Below are positions 24,248 through 34,144 of a stretch of 64,000 bases of DNA, in pieces. This stretch comes from Alectoria sarmentosa (taxonomy: Eukaryota > Ascomycota > Lecanoromycetes > Lecanorales > Parmeliaceae). Positions within the stretch are counted from its first letter, which is position 1; the number at the start of each line of letters is the position of its first letter. The stretch covers positions 1 to 64,000 of the forward strand of contig WOGZ01000178.1 in the NCBI GenBank assembly GCA_009733775.1, given 5' to 3'. The notes beneath the pieces were generated by a model. It was not told the DNA's origin, made no database searches, and saw only the letters and a list, made by a program, of their open reading frames with translations. The translations under genes and the position numbers were made by a program.

Positions 24248-24595
24248 TATTGCGAAAACAGATTGCGAAGCGAAATAATTAATAATCAAATAATTTCAAT
24301 AATAGTAAATTGCGATTATGATTATGATAATGATCGTGTTTAAACAACATAAAGAGAAAAGCATAAAGGCGGTCATGATCCAGTCTATATAAAACAAAGG
24401 GACCCCGAAATCGGACCCAAACAACTACCGAATTCCTATGGGTTCCCTACCGAAAAGTGGCGAACTCAGGGGTACCACTTCCATGATCATTTGCCGGACC
24501 CACATGGTCCACATGAGTCTTCCGTATGACACATATAGTCCTCCGTATGACACATATAAGCGAGTCTATTACCTAATGAGTGGGTCCAAATAACA
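24248..24595 (-). repeat. Right LTR (5' LTR of the minus-strand copia element)
   Basis: 348 bp, same length as the left LTR. Here the mutated part is the first 125 bp (interior side), for example GCGATTATGATTATGATAATG against GCGACTATGACTATGGTAATG. The outer part is intact. Confidence 0.92.
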
Positions 24596-25243
24596 GGATG
24601 TGCCGTTTGCCAAACAGAAGGCGCCGTGCCCCCCTTTTTATGATCGATGCCGCGCGTGGGAAACGCTTTTGTGGGTTGTTACCAGCTGCGCAGAGATCGA
24701 CAAACTGTGCTGCGATCATGTTTTTGACGTCTTGCTCTATTTGCTCAGACCAGCGAGGGTTATTGAGGCACTCGTTGTCAGTCAACATGTCTAAAGCCTA
24801 TGATACTCTACTGTTGTGACTTGGTTGGTGTTGGAATCCTGTTTTGCTAATCCATTTGGACAATCCGTTTTGACTTGGCTCACTCGGCTTTGGTGCTTCG
24901 TTTTGATGGCTCCATTATGACTTCTTTTGGTGAGAGTGGCTGTCATACCTGCATCGAGTCTAGTGCCTCGCCGCCCTTAGAATCACCCTTCACCTTCACA
25001 CACGTAGATGAGCCGAGGATGCAGGGGTGAGCTTACATGAGCTGATACTTGCATTCGACCAATCATCCTTGTTCACGTGCGGCTTTATGCGCACAAATCA
25101 GCGAGATGAGTAGTATCTGAGAAGAGTAATCTTAGTGACTACCTTTACCTACGTCTGCGTTCATCTCAAGCCTGCTCACTAGAGTACCTTACTGTCCAAG
25201 GAAATACTCAGTCCTTAGCAATATCGGATTCGAGATCATTTCG
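24596..25243. other. Right flank of the copia insertion and NLR promoter
   Basis: The first 190 bp stay open on the minus strand (frame through SDNECLNNPRWSEQ-like residues) and on the plus strand, and both frames line up with open frames left of 19307 once the element is ignored. This suggests the transposon interrupted an older ORF that I cannot name. From about 24830 to 25243 I see only non-coding sequence, presumably the promoter and 5' UTR of the NACHT gene. Confidence 0.4.
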
Positions 25244-28036
25244 ATGGCTGACCCACTCTCTGTCGCCGGAACCCTGGTGGGGGTCATCTCGCTAGGCATT
25301 CAAGTAACGCAGTCCTTAGTCACCTTCTACAATTCCTACAAAGGCCAAAATTCGGACCTTGTCCACATGACCGAGAGGCTCGATGGCCTCCTAGATATCT
25401 TCCAAAGCCTTGAAAAGTCTTTATCAGATCGCAAATTTCAAGTGGACGAACGGAGCTTAATCAAGAGCATAGAGACGTCGGTCGAAAATTGCGACGAATT
25501 GATTCACGAATTGCAGGAGGAGTGTCAGACATTCAGCAAAACCTCGTCGAATGGGATCAGAGCTGCCGTCAAGGTGGCAGGACGTCGAGTGACATATCCA
25601 TTCCGACAAAGCACCCTGCAGAAACTCGATGAGAATATTGATGAGATACGATCCAATCTCTCCTTCGCGCTGGACGTGCTACAGCTCAAGGACAACAAGA
25701 GAATCCAAGACGATATCACTCAAGTCAAATTGCTCTTGGATTTGGTCAGAAGCAGTCAAATTTCGTCGAGTCTTCGTGATTGGCTCCAGGCACCTGATGC
25801 CACTATCGACCACAATGCGGCCTGCGCCAAGAAATACCCTGGCACGGGGACGTGGCTCGTCAAGAGTGATCAATTTTCGAGTTGGTTGACAGAGGGGAAC
25901 TCCATGATTTGGCTGAACGGATTTGCGGGGTCTGGCAAATCAGTCTTGTGCTCAACAGTAATACAGTTCGCTTTGCGACACCGAAGATCTGACCCCAGCA
26001 TCGGCATTGCATTTTTCTATTTTACCTTCAACGATAAGTCAAAACAGGATGATTCGGCGATGTTACGAGCACTGCTGCTACAATTGTCAGGCCAGCTTCA
26101 AGACGGCCCTAAAGATCTTGCCCGGCTGCGTGATTCATGCAAAACAGGCATACCTCCATCGCGGACGCTGATTGACTATCTCCAGCGTTTGATTCAGAGG
26201 TTTCGCGATGTTTATATTGTATTGGACGCGCTAGACGAGAGCCCTTGGAATGGATCACGGAAGTACGTGCTTGATGCATTAGAGATGATGCGAAACTGGG
26301 GCTTACAATGTGTGCATCTCTTCGTCACGAGCCGGGATGAGTCGGACATTCGCGAGTCTCTTGACCTTCCACCCGCGCATCAAGTCGAGATGCAAAATAG
26401 TGGGATTGACAAGGACATCAGCAACTTCATATCTGGTCGGCTTGATACGGACCGAAGGCTGCGGAAGTTGTTGCCATATCGCGAGAAAATTCAAGAATCA
26501 TTAGCGGCACGTGCTCAGGGAATGTGAGTGAACAGCAATCATCGAGCCTGAGTGTTGGGTAATGACCGTTGACGACTCTATAGGTTCCGATGGGTCGACT
26601 GCCAATTCGAGGCTTTGCAGCTGTGTCCTCGTAGTGAATATCACCTCGACCATATGTTGAGCTCACTACCTGAATCTCTAGACGAGACGTACGAGCGAAT
26701 GCTGTGTAATATCAACTACTACTTGATTGAAGATGCTCGACGGATTTTGACCTTGCTTTGCTTTGCTCAAAGACCCTTAACGGTGCCAGAGCTTATCGAA
26801 GGGGTCGCTGTCGAAATCAATAATTCTGTAGGACTGAATCCTAAGCGTCGGTTGCAGGATTCCAACGGTATTCGCGACATATGTGGTAGTTTCATTTCTA
26901 TCGGTCTTGATGCGGATCCCACGACTGAGAACCGCCACAAAAAAGAGTCGATACCGAATGTTCGAATCGCTCATTTCTCTGTGCAGGAATACTTGGAATC
27001 CGAACGCATCCGGCATCAGAAGGCTGCAATGTTCAGCCTAACCAGCGCCACAGCTCATGCCGAGATTGCACAGATTTGTCTGATGTACCTACTAGAGCCT
27101 GGTCTCTCACGATCAAAGCTAGAAGCGAGCATTCTCGAGGAATATCCACTAGCCCTCTTTGCAGCCAAGTATTGGTATTATCACCATCAAAAGACGGCGG
27201 AACCTGCTCCTGGAGTGGAGGATTGCACCTTGAGATTATTTCAGCGTCGGGACTCGTTTGTGACTTGGATTAGGTTGCATGATGTAGATCAACCTAGAAA
27301 GAGTCTCAAGTTTGACCGCCCACTGAGCAACATCCCAACTTCGGTATATTATGCCTCATTACTGGGACTTGACCCGACGTTGCATGAATTACTCAATAGT
27401 GAGGAACTAGAGAGCGCAACCACATCGGCTCTACTACTTGCTTCTACGTCCAAGGTCTCCAAACTGATAAATGCTCCAGGTGGAGGACATGGCAACGCAC
27501 TGCAGGCAGCGTCATTTAGCGGGCATGATATCGTAGTGCAGATGTTGCTCGATAGAGGAGCTGACGTTAACTTGCAAGGAGGACGCTATAACAACGCGCT
27601 CCAGGCGGCGTCATTTGAAGGCCATGACAAAGTAGTGCAGTTGCTGTTGAACAGAGGGGTTAATATCAACGCTCAAGGTGGATATCGTGGCAACGCATTA
27701 CAGGCAGCGTCATTTAAAGGTCATGACAAAGTGATGCAGATGCTGCTCGACAATGGAGCTCGTGTCAATGCGGAAAAACTTGGCAGCGCACTGCAGGCAG
27801 CGTCAGTACAAGGTCGAGACAAAGTGGTGCAATTACTGATTGACCATGGTGCTAAGATCAACGCTAGAAAGTTGGACCGCACAATGCAGTCAGCGGAACG
27901 GCGAGGTTATGACAAAGTGGTACAGCTACTACGAAACCATGAAGCTGCCTTACGCCGGGAGCCGTTGATTACTGAGGAGGCTGAGGAAACCAGCTCGCTC
28001 GGCGTTCGTGAGCATTTGAGGCTCCAGAATGACTGA
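25244..28036 (+). CDS. NACHT-ankyrin NOD-like receptor (STAND protein)
   Basis: Fungal NLRs are NTP-driven switches linked to heterokaryon incompatibility and defence. Two exons: 25244-26523 and 26584-28036, 60-bp GT-AG intron, 2733 nt, 910 aa. Residues 1 to about 180: a HeLo-like/fungal STAND N-terminal domain starting MADPLSVAGTLVGVISLG. NACHT: Walker A NGFAGSGKS near residue 225 and Walker B YIVLDALDES near 323. A winged-helix/linker region follows, with LPESLDETYERML and the phrase RIAHFSVQEYLES. From about 725 there are five to six ankyrin repeats with the recurring phrase NALQAAS.GHDKVVQ.LL, 33-34 residues each, unusually alike. No stop or frameshift. It lies 640 bp from the copia element. 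The ligand and any effector partner are unknown. Confidence 0.92.
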
Positions 28037-30641
28037 GGCGTGGCTCTCTGAACCACCGGCTTCATAAGGGCCACAGGCTGACGTCTTATGATTCATTGGG
28101 CACAAACTTGAGCGATTTCGCACGTGTAGTCTTGTTCCATGCCCATCTACATGTCTTCTTTATGTATTCCGACCATATAGCTAAGATACTGATAGGCATT
28201 CAAGTAGCCTATGAGTTTTCTGGCGTACAGTAGGATTTCAACCGAACAGGCGCTGACCAGATATACGTCTCCCGCAAGCACCACCTCATCGACCAGCACT
28301 ATGATCAACCTTCATACAAGCCACAGTCAACCCGAGAGCCCCGCAGAAGAATGTGCAGAGCATTTAGGATTCAGCGACCGAGCGTGCACGGAAAAGACAG
28401 CCTTACCAACTGCTAGAACCTCCCATTTTCAAAAGGGTAAGAGTGAGGATGAGAACGACTACGGTCATTGTATGGATTTAGAGAGTCTATTGAGAGGCAA
28501 GCTGAAGCGATCCTGGTACAAGGGCAGTCGAGATGACATAGCAGGCCTTTTACAAGAAAAATAGAAAATCACGACCACTCCGATGCGCACGTCGGCACAG
28601 AGACCCGGCACCGAGCGGGGAAGGCAGTCCTGCATCGGCGGGCAGAAAGCTCTACGCTGATGTTGGCACGGAAGTCTTCGATTGAAGTACGCAGGGAAGT
28701 TCTACCATCGATTGGCTAAGAGAACTCTTTAGCGACGTAGACAAAGTACTATCACCTTGACAAGATTCCAAGAGAATTATCGCAGTAAGAAATCAGCACG
28801 ACACCACGAGAGAGCGAGGGAGCGATCAGTACGCCTTGCAATCATCGAACAGTCACTCTCGACGCTACCTGCATACGGAGTATCACATGAAGAGGTATGA
28901 ATGTGCGCCATCGACCAAGACTGTGTTTTCGTGATATACGCTTAGACCAGAAGAAAACAAGGCGGCAGAGAATCAAGAGCCTTTGATTAACCTCCTTCTA
29001 CCTTTTGACGCCTCCTTCCTTCGAGTTTGCAATAACACGTACATAGTCGTTATACTATATTGTCGATCTATGGCAGAAAAAAAAAATCGGATTTGAGAAT
29101 TTTGGGACTTCCGGGGAAAGTGTCAGAATGCTGTGAAACTCTTTACCTCATCAAAACCAAAGGATAGGGGTGAATGCACACACCCGCGCTCTCCACTCAT
29201 TTTACCGCTTCATTGGAGAGCACAGCCCACCATGGGACGTTGACGAATCGTTGGCTTCTCGGCCGTGGCGGCAGCATGCATACTCTGAAACCGTGGCAAG
29301 TGGCAATTCGAAGGACGTCCGCCAGTGGTCTTCACTCATGCCGAGTCATCTGGAGCACAATTCATCAGCTTGCCACCGCGGATCTTATGGGCTGTGCTTA
29401 TTTGGAGAGATGTACAGTGGCGTTGCGTGCTATCGAATACCGAGATCCCAGAGGCAGACAACCGAAAAGAGGGGGGAAGGGGGGAAAAGGGGGAGAAAGA
29501 TGAAGGCGCTGTGGGGATCCTCTTGATATAATTTCGCTGCGGCCATGACTGCCTATCTCGGTAGAGCCCCTTCTCACGTGGCTAAAGGGCGTTAGTGCCC
29601 GCATACTCGAATGCACACATCACACACACACACACAAATGAGGGCATGCAAATAAGTACTGATTGGTGTTGAGATTGGTGGTATGAAGATTGAGTGTCTA
29701 GTTAGTAAGTGGGTGTGAAGGCTTACTTTATATATTAGCAAAGAGATGCTGGTGCCTTGACACACACATGACATTTGCCACCTGGGGGGGTAGTGCTGCA
29801 TCAAAATTCCAACAATTGGGGGCCGTCCCAACGCTAGGGCTAGCAAGCGAACAGAGGCAGGTCTGAACAGGCATATTCTCGTACCCTAGCGCCAAGAAAC
29901 TCCCATGCTCGTAACAGCGTAGACCTGGAGTGAAATGGAAGCTTCATACAGGTGAGGGCGGGCGGGCGGGACAAGAATGCCACGGCTCCGAAAGAGATGA
30001 AATCGAATAAAGAGCCATTGACCGATGCAGGACAGGGATATATAGAACTCTTTCATGACACGTGTCTCCTGCTATGACCGCTGTTCTAGAACATCCCATG
30101 TGGGGGCCATGGCCACTAAACCATGACCTCCTATGCGACTCACTAACCCACAGTCCCACTGTAGCGGTTCTTGCTGTTACAGAACGATCAAAACGGTGAC
30201 GTCGTTCGGCTTGTAGAAGAGGACACGCAGCGCAGAGCCCGAACCAAGACGGGGCGTCGGACCCTTGGGGTAGCCGAGTGTCAGCAGCTTAAAATGCATT
30301 AATTGAGATGCTTGGCTTGACACATGTCCTTTCACCCATTACAGGTGATTACAGTGAAGGAAAGAGTGAGCTGGGGCAAGCTGGATTCTCGAAGCGCTCG
30401 AGCACATGCTTATGACCTGCTATGATCGATCCACATTAGCGAGAATATCTACACCATCGACGCTTTTTGTTCTCAGGGCAGTCCGATGCTAAAGGTATTG
30501 GAGCACCTAGGTCTCAAAAACTTTATGGCTTGTCTGTCAAACTATCCCACAGAGATCCTCCAGAGTGTCCTCCCACTGAAGCCGGGTGAATGTATTCAGC
30601 AGTACGCTGCCAAACAGTGAAAGCTACGCCTCAGCAAAGAC
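28037..30641. other. Long stretch without a confident gene
   Basis: A 117-codon ORF at 28211-28564 (+), starting MSFLAYSRISTEQAL and Ser/Thr-rich, lies 175 bp after the NLR; I do not recognise it and give it low weight. ORFs around 29170-29531 overlap each other in three frames and look like chance. A dispersed repeat copy is at 29679-29813 and a short CA repeat at 29617-29637. The rest shows no coding signal I can defend. Confidence 0.4.
29679..29813. repeat. Dispersed repeat, copy 1
   Basis: Shares with 48695-48836 the ordered blocks TGGTATGA.GATTGA, GAAGGCT, GACACA.ATGACATTTGC, GGGTAGTGC.GCATC and ATTCCAACA. Copy 2 differs mostly by transitions and a small insertion. No coding content; a non-autonomous element or an old duplication. 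Confidence 0.6.
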
Positions 30642-31810
30642 TTATCGCCGAGAGCCGGTCGTCTTCCTCTTTCGAGGCCGGAGCTTTGCACAGTATTTTT
30701 CATCCCGCACAGCTCTCAGTCGAGTGTTGAGTTGATTGTCTTCTCTGATGCCCTCCCACCTGGAGACTTCAGGGTTAGCACTGCCGTCCAAAGAGAGAAC
30801 TTGCACTCAGATATGAATCTCACGCGGAGGACGTAGCAGAAGAAGTGCGCTGGTCGTCAACTTTGTGAAAAAGATTCACTTCAAAGGAGAAGCCAGGGGC
30901 CAATGGGGAGGCCATAGCTTCGAGAAGTGCACTTACATATACAGATCAGTATTCTTCATCCTTGCCACTTGCTTCGGCCCTCGTATATCGAACATAAAGT
31001 GTGGTGTCGTTCTCGCTATGCTCATATCCACAAGAAGTCCAGCTTTGTAATTCCGAAGACGAATATCTCCTGGGTAAAGTCCTTTGCTTCGCATCTTCTT
31101 TAGATCCCTCAACATCTTATCTGCCGCCTTATCGGTCAAAGGTTCATCTTCCAAAATTAACTTTTTCACGATCGCTTGAATTGGCCGTCTCAAAGAGACA
31201 GGTTCCTCATACTCTTTACCAGGTCGATTCCAGCCCTGAATTTGGAAATCGCGATCCAGCTGGCTTTCAATCTCTGCAGGAAAGGTGAGGTAACCGTAAC
31301 AGTGGACAGCCACTTTTCCATTCAGCTTTTCTTCTTCGAGCCGCCCATAAGCGCGGCACTCATTATAGAAAGGATCCGAATGGGCTTGTAAAAGGGTATC
31401 TGGAACAAGGTCGTTCTCTTTGCCCACTAGACCTGCTCGTTGAATCCTGAAGTCATAGAATTTGAACTGCGGTATCAACAAATCTCAGCATTGATGAAGT
31501 CAAGGCCTTGGTAGGGTTTCATCGCTCACCAGCTTCAATGCATAAGCAGTGGAGTTTATGGTGGCCTCAAAAACGTGCGCATGGCCCTCAGCATCCTTAT
31601 CGCTAAGAAGACGGCGGAATTTGATGACTGGCTTAGATTCACGGAATGGGCCGAGCTTGGGACCTTCGCATTGAGGGAGAAGCCTGTTCTGCTCACGCAT
31701 TGAATCGACGTCAGGAGCTTACACAGTATTGCCAAAGAATCGTCGTCTGGCGGACGGGCAGAGATGTAGTGTTGAAAGCTGGGGATGTTGATGTTGGGGG
31801 TGCATAACAT
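30642..31810 (-). CDS. Fta2-family protein (Sim4/kinetochore Fta2, kinase-like fold)
   Basis: Four exons: 31810-31725, 31683-31530, 31466-30937, 30780-30642; introns of 41, 63 and 156 bp, all GT-AG; 909 nt, 302 aa. The Fta2 family signature is clear: LPQCEGPKLGPF, HAHVFEATINSTAYALKL (glycine-loop/lysine region), DPFYNECRAYGRL, VAVHCYGY, MLRDLKKMRSKGLYPGDIRL then RNYKAGLLVDMS, which resembles a kinase catalytic loop and DFG segment. In fission yeast Fta2 is a Sim4 kinetochore protein, but filamentous fungi carry many accessory paralogs of unknown role, so a kinetochore function is not implied. The last exon is less certain: without intron 3 the frame would stop at 30933 immediately after DLYM. 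Confidence 0.75.
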
Positions 31811-32854
31811 TAGCGCTCGGGGCTTTGGACATCCAGCTCATGTGCCTTGGCCATGTAAGATGACGAGAATGTGCATATCGAGGTCGGCAAGCATCCGCGG
31901 CCGTAGCGAATATAGTATGAGGGGGCCCCTATCATGACTTGCAGCGCTTTTTTGTTGATAAATTTGCGCCCGATAATTATGCAACGCTATGGTGGAGCGG
32001 CAATAGAAGGGTTCGAGTCCTTGACCAGTTCCCTGGCGTGGTGGGGGCCCGGGGGGCTCGGGGGGATAGCAGCCCGTATTCATTCCGGCCGGACTGTCAG
32101 TAGCCTAGTACAAATTGAGCTAGCTTAATGATGGCAATGTCTAAAAATGAAGTTCTTGGTCCGAGACTCCGAGAATCACAATGAGTCCTTGCTCATCCTG
32201 ACTATGTAGGTACGCCGGACCAGCCCTCAGGCGCGTACGCTGCCGTGCGTGTGCCGAACTAAAAATAACGCACTGCTGGGCTTGCAGCGCTTGATCGCAC
32301 CATCATCTTGATGTACATAGGGGCAAGTGGGGTCATGCACATCACACAGGTGAGACCAATTACGATTCAACCCACCCCATCTACCTCCTCGAGGCTTACG
32401 CCAAGACTTTCCATTCGTTTCATATGTCTTTTCCTTCTTCTTCTTTCTTTTCTAGCCACTGCTCTACCACTTGAGTGCGGCTGAATCATTTGAATGCAGA
32501 TGACACCTCTCATGCTTGACGGCTTGCATATTATGCATCTAATCGTGAAATCGGAGGTGTTGCGAGAATGAGCGGCGCTAATCCTCTGGCTGTGACTGCC
32601 CGACAATCAATGTGGAAGCAGAATACAGCACACCCTCTTCCAATCCGCCCCTTGTTTCTCAACAGAATGGAAATTGTAGCTGAATCGTTCCCCTCGCGCG
32701 ATTGCTTCTACCTCTTCATCATGCGGCAAGCTTATATAAAGTGTGAATATTCGCTACTTCTACATTGACCGTTCGACAAAGCCAAAATACTACTGGACAC
32801 GGCTTCACTGTTCAAAATCTTCCTTGACCTGGGCGATTTTTCATTCCATCAATT
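31811..32854. other. Divergent intergenic region
   Basis: Lies between the divergently oriented Fta2-family and nuclease-like genes. Apart from a TATA box (separate entry) no feature is supported. A G-rich patch at 32036-32068 is non-coding. Confidence 0.45.
32733..32740 (+). promoter_or_regulatory. TATA box upstream of the PD-(D/E)XK-like gene
   Basis: TATATAAA, 115 bp before the ATG at 32855, in a CT-rich context. Spacing fits a fungal core promoter; not experimentally supported. Confidence 0.45.
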
Positions 32855-34144
32855 ATGGACACCCATAAGCAACCTCTCCTGAACTATCTCAAAGTCAAGA
32901 ATCCTATCCTTGTTTCTGACACTTGTCGAGGCGGAGAAAATACGTGCTCGATCGCCAACACCTATCTGGTCCCCGGACGTATTGGCAAGTGGGAGGATTT
33001 CGATTACGATTCACTCCGATCAATATACGGTGGAGCGCTGCATCGAGTTCTGACACGCGAATTCTTCTGTCAAGATTTTTCAAATATACCACTAGTACCC
33101 TTTTGTCAAGTCTCGGACGAAGATTGTTTGGAAGCTCTGCTCATAAAGTGGAATCAATCTGTGGTGTCTGAAGCGCTGTCAGTGACACAGCAACATCTTT
33201 ACAGGTCGCAGACTCACGAGGACATATACATGGCGAGAGGTGGTCAAGCCCACTTTCCCGGACAGTTTCGCCCGGACTGGGCGGGAATCCAGAAGTGTAC
33301 TCTTGATCCTAATAAGAATAGTGACGATAAAAAACCAAACAATATCCTACCAGGAGACACCAAACTCGGCACAAAATGGTCAAGCCGCGACATCGTGTCT
33401 GGCCCCGTGCAGATAGAATACTCAAAAGTCAACTGGCTTCGGCCTCTGAATCAAGTCTACACCTATTGCGTCAGATCCAACGCGCGATACGGATATATTA
33501 TCACCGACAAGGAGCTCGTCGTCTTACGAGTGCGCCCGCTCCTGGAAGCTGAGCAATCCCAAGTGACCAATGGCTCCCCTGCATCTTTGTCAGACTTTGA
33601 TTCAACCCAAAATGGCTCTCCAACATCACAGTCTAGCTTCCAAGCGACTACCTACTCCCAGGAGCATGATGAAGGCAATGATTCAAAATTACCTTCTGCA
33701 ACATTCGAACAGATGGAAGATGGAAATCTGGAATACAAGGCCATTCCTTGGAGCAACGCTAGGACTAGAGATCCGAGACGCTCCGAGGACCTTACGGTCA
33801 ATTTGGCCCTCTGGTGGCTACACATCATGGCCTCGGTGAGCAGCAACATCAAGGAACAATATCAGCCTCTCAAAGATACCGCACAGCCAACCTTTTTCGG
33901 AGAAAATGACGCCAGCTTTGGACTCTCGGAGATCTCGCGGAACACACGGCCTGAAATGACCATCAGATCTCGTAAGCGGAGCAGCTCTGCGCTCTCGAAT
34001 GATCATACCGCCTCAGACACATCCAACAACGAGTATGGCGAGCGTTGTGGCAGGCCGAAGAGAGTCACGAAGCGCATCAGGGCTGACGATGAGGGTATCG
34101 AGGATAGAAGACGTACGCGTTCAATGGCGGTATCGGCAAATTGA
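32855..34144 (+). CDS. PD-(D/E)XK nuclease-like protein
   Basis: Single exon, 429 aa. The middle carries a restriction-endonuclease-like pattern: FRPDWAGI (Asp141) followed 27 residues later by GDTKLGTKW (Asp168, Lys170), i.e. PD...(D)XK, then a helix-strand segment LNQVYTYCVRSNARYGYI and ELVVLRV, which fits the C-terminal part of the fold seen in fungal hypothetical proteins. The last 70 residues are basic and contain KR-rich stretches (RSRKRSS, GRPKRVTKRIRAD) typical of a nuclear localisation signal. Such proteins are expanded in fungal accessory regions; the substrate is unknown. The family call rests on motif spacing and would need a profile search. Confidence 0.6.
   Translation: MDTHKQPLLNYLKVKNPILVSDTCRGGENTCSIANTYLVPGRIGKWEDFDYDSLRSIYGGALHRVLTREFFCQDFSNIPLVPFCQVSDEDCLEALLIKWNQSVVSEALSVTQQHLYRSQTHEDIYMARGGQAHFPGQFRPDWAGIQKCTLDPNKNSDDKKPNNILPGDTKLGTKWSSRDIVSGPVQIEYSKVNWLRPLNQVYTYCVRSNARYGYIITDKELVVLRVRPLLEAEQSQVTNGSPASLSDFDSTQNGSPTSQSSFQATTYSQEHDEGNDSKLPSATFEQMEDGNLEYKAIPWSNARTRDPRRSEDLTVNLALWWLHIMASVSSNIKEQYQPLKDTAQPTFFGENDASFGLSEISRNTRPEMTIRSRKRSSSALSNDHTASDTSNNEYGERCGRPKRVTKRIRADDEGIEDRRRTRSMAVSAN

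Larger units (their letters stand above)
19308..24595 (-). mobile_element. Complete Ty1/copia LTR retrotransposon, RIP-decayed inside
   Basis: Two 348-bp LTRs (19308-19655 and 24248-24595) with TGTT..AACA-type ends are flanked by a perfect 5-bp target duplication, GGATG (19303-19307 and 24596-24600). Coding order on the minus strand, read from high to low coordinates: zinc knuckle, gag-pre-integrase, integrase, reverse transcriptase. That order (integrase before RT) is copia. A minus-strand polypurine tract (AAAGAGGGAA) abuts the left LTR. The interior is about 80% AT and full of stops, so the element is dead. The outer 200 or so bp of each LTR are nearly unmutated. Confidence 0.93.

Noticed and set aside
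29592..29846. 84-codon ORF through dispersed repeat copy 1
   Set aside because: Runs through CA repeats and the repeat element; the second copy does not keep the frame.
32420..32480. tRNA-like patch on minus (GTGGTAGAGCA)
   Set aside because: Only a D-arm-like string; no acceptor stem, anticodon arm or T-arm could be formed.
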